Shown: piece after piece, positions 62,074 through 64,000 of the stretch
Layout: every line of letters begins with the position of its first letter
Position numbering within the stretch: the stretch's first letter is position 1
Assembly (NCBI GenBank): GCA_030765045.1
Contig: CM060965.1
Coordinates: 20,288,085-20,352,084, forward strand
Direction of reading: 5' to 3'
Source of the DNA: Tenodera sinensis
Taxonomy: Eukaryota; Arthropoda; Insecta; Mantodea; Mantidae
DNA: 64,000 nt
Position numbers and translations under genes: made by a program
The notes under the pieces: model-generated
Database searches by the model: none
What the model was told of the DNA's origin: nothing
Seen by the model: the letters and a program-made list of their open reading frames with translations, nothing else

Positions 62074-62148
62074 GCTTTCTCACGCACATTGCTTCATTCA
62101 CTTCACCGTTCCAGCATCTTTTTTTGGCCATCTTTGTCCTCTTCTTTC

Positions 62149-62415
62149 TTATGGTATCCATTCTAATATTTTCGTAGGCCATATTTCTTCAGCCATCCTT
62201 CTGGTTTGTCCAAACCATTTAAGCATTTTACATTCCATTTTGTCTACAATTGTACTATCTGATTTTATAGACTTCCTGATGCCTTCATTTCTAATCTTAT
62301 CCAATCTAGATTTTCTACAACTTCTTCCAATAAAGTCCATTTCCGTAGCTAATAGTTTGTTTCTTTGACGGTAATTTGCATCTCGTACCTCAGCTCCATA
62401 AAGAAAAATACTTTG
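62149..62415 (-). pseudogene. LINE Pol C-terminal fragment
   Basis: Open from 62415 to TAA 62149. Codons include IFLYGAEVRDANYRQRNKLL, RLDKIRNEGIRKSIKSDSTI and MLKWFGQTRRMAEEIWPTKI. This is the tail of the same 'endonuclease-reverse transcriptase' LINE class as 32930-33425 (RNExIR...I...LxWFGHxxRM). After the TAA, codons such as ERRGQRWPKKDAG continue in frame toward the minisatellite, so the TAA is a premature stop. Confidence 0.75.
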
Positions 62416-62425
62416 AATAATACAT

Positions 62426-63040
62426 TACATTTTAAATACTACAAATATGAAAAAAGTCCAATATACGTTTAACATAGAGATCTTTAGAAATATGTTGCAA
62501 TTGTTACAGACTGCATTACACAGCCATTTCTAGAATATGTTAATTTCTTAGGACAGAAAAAAATTCATTAAATATCATTTTAGCTGCTACTTTTTTGAGG
62601 AGAAAGTTTCACTGCTCCACAGAAATTATTAATTTAAATTTGTTCTCAAACAACTCTCGAACAAAGCTGACTTCAAGCAAGTGCTTGAAAGTATTTTGTT
62701 GAGTGTTGTTACAACCAGTCAAATTACCGATGCTATGGAGTTGTCAAATCCACCTCAGGATTCTTAGATCTTATGGTGTTACAGTTTGACAGGTTAATTG
62801 GTTTATCAACAACGCTTCAGTTTAAAATACATTTTCTCATGATCCCAAGACACCTTACCTTTCAAGTGGCGTTAAACTATAGTTCAAAGTATTTTGTGCT
62901 CTCCGCATTATTTTCTGGCCTTAATTTATAATGTTAGAGCTAACAGAAGCCATGTGAATATTCATAACCGCGTCTCTTTACTTAACCAGTCAAAAGTATC
63001 CCACTTAAGGTAAAAAAGGGGATCTTATAATGGGTGTTGA
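62426..63040. other. AT-rich spacer, nothing recognised
   Basis: No frames or shared repeats seen. Confidence 0.4.
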
Positions 63041-63044
63041 ATAA

Positions 63045-63231
63045 CGATGTGCAGAGAATTGCACAGTAGAAAGACAGTAACAAAATAATTACTTTGAGGT
63101 TAGGAGCAAGCAGTCGCAGGAACTTTTTAGTGCGTTCCATATGTCAAAATTAAATCCACATGTTAGTCTCCGATTGTGATAACTGCTGGTGATGGTGTAG
63201 ATGTAAACAAACCCACTCTTGTACAGTACAG
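63045..63231 (+). repeat. Family B dispersed repeat, upstream part
   Basis: Aligns with the reverse complement of 35900-36070: aattgcacagtagaaagaca, aaaataattactttgaggtt, gatgtaaacaaacccactct. Confidence 0.65.
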
Positions 63232-63900
63232 GTCACTGTCGCTAGCTGTGTCTGATGTGAAGCGTACTGGATTGTACAGTAATACCGTGTTGTTCAGTGC
63301 AGTACTAGTCACTGTCACTAAGTGTGTCTGATGTGAAGCGTACTGGATTGTACGGTAATACCGTGTTGTTCAGTGCAGTACTAGTCACTGTCACTAGGTG
63401 TGTCTGATGTGAAGCGTACTGGATTGTACAGTAATACCGTCTTGTTCAGTCCAGTACTAGTCACTGTCGCTAGGTGTGTCTGATGTGAAGTGTACTGGAT
63501 TGTACAGTAATACCGTCTTGTTCAGTGCAGTACTAGTCACTGTCACTAAGTGTGTCTGATGTGAAGCGTACTGGATTGTACAGTAATACCGTCTTGTTCA
63601 GTGCAGTACTAGTCACTGTCGCTAGGTGTGTCTGATGTGAAGTGTACTGGATTGTACAGTAATACCGTCTTGTTCAGTGCAGTACTAGTCACTGTCGCTA
63701 GGTGTGTCTGATGTGAAGTGTACTGGATTGTACAGTAATACCGTCTTGTTCAGTGCAGTACTAGTCACTGTCACTAAGTGTGTCTGATGTGAAGCGTACT
63801 GGATTGTACAGTAATACCGTCTTGTTCAGTGCAGTACTAGTCACTGTCGCTAGGTGTGTCTGATGTAAAGTCTACTGGATACTACAGTATTATCCAGTTT
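63232..63900. repeat. 76-bp tandem repeat, 9 copies
   Basis: Units start at gtcactgtc every 76 bp from 63232 to 63840. Each holds gtgtctgatgtgaagcgtac, tggattgtacagtaatacc and cagtgcagtactagtcact (with palindromic ACTAGT). Alternating variants (cactaag/cgctagg, aagcgt/aagtgt) suggest a higher-order two-unit repeat. Confidence 0.97.
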
Positions 63901-64000
63901 AGTGAACGCGAAGACAGTTGCTTTACAAAGGAAATGTGTGGTACCCACAACTAATGGCTGTCATGAATCCATCTCCACGCTTCAGAAAAGGCAAACCTCA

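Larger units (their letters stand above)
61540..62425 (-). mobile_element. LINE 3' end hosting a 44-bp minisatellite
   Basis: From the 5' (high-coordinate) side: Pol C-terminal codons, the minisatellite at 61590-62073, then a last ~30 bp and an aataacaataacaataac tail at 61540-61562. 5'-truncated near 62420. Confidence 0.75.

Overview
The window looks like intergenic DNA from a large, repeat-rich animal genome. It is most likely an arthropod and probably an insect. The reasons are AT-rich DNA, many tRNA-derived SINEs, several LINE remnants, hAT and Tc1/mariner remnants, a Ty3/gypsy element, and very long CA, AAT/ATT and GAA/TTC microsatellites. I cannot name the species; a cockroach or termite type genome is only a guess. 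No ordinary host protein-coding gene could be supported. The one clear cellular gene is a tRNA-Ser(UGA) on the minus strand at 19693-19774.

Layout. 0-5 kb: a fold-back SINE, a LINE 3' UTR with a terminal hairpin, and a perfect 55-bp palindrome whose loop carries a hammerhead-ribozyme-like core beside Penelope-like codons. 5-9 kb: a degenerate tandem array, a SINE and several copies of 'family R', an unclassified ~850-bp repeat. 9-17 kb: giant AAT/GAA arrays, a decayed acidic low-complexity frame, SINEs and a solo LTR nested in a SINE. 17-33.6 kb: dense family R, the tRNA, an inverted duplication of hAT transposase ends, and LINE ends. 34-36 kb: a deleted Tc1/mariner copy with TA flanks, a decayed RNase H LINE and a dispersed repeat (family B). 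38.6-42.6 kb: two internally deleted hAT copies, each with exact 8-bp target duplications. 43.8-51.4 kb: family R, an RNase H LINE with a 15-bp target duplication, and a complete SINE. 51.5-58.1 kb: a nearly intact Ty3/gypsy element on the minus strand. 58.7-64 kb: family R, a LINE end hosting a 44-bp minisatellite, and a 76-bp tandem array grown from family B.

Family R is the main architectural element, with about 25 copies or fragments in both orientations. Full copies read TACTTTCTCTACT, then a short hairpin, a (GT)n tract, an AT-rich body, AGTAGAGAAAGT, and a further ~26-bp conserved tail. The inverted repeats are therefore subterminal at one end only. No protein is encoded. These features resemble nonautonomous Helentron-associated (DINE-1-like) elements, but that is inference.

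The gypsy element (LTRs 51495-51922 and 57653-58081) appears very young: the LTRs differ only in a G-run as read here. Gag and Pol lie in one frame separated by a single UGA, and I found no ATG start for Pol, which suggests stop readthrough or a recent nonsense change.
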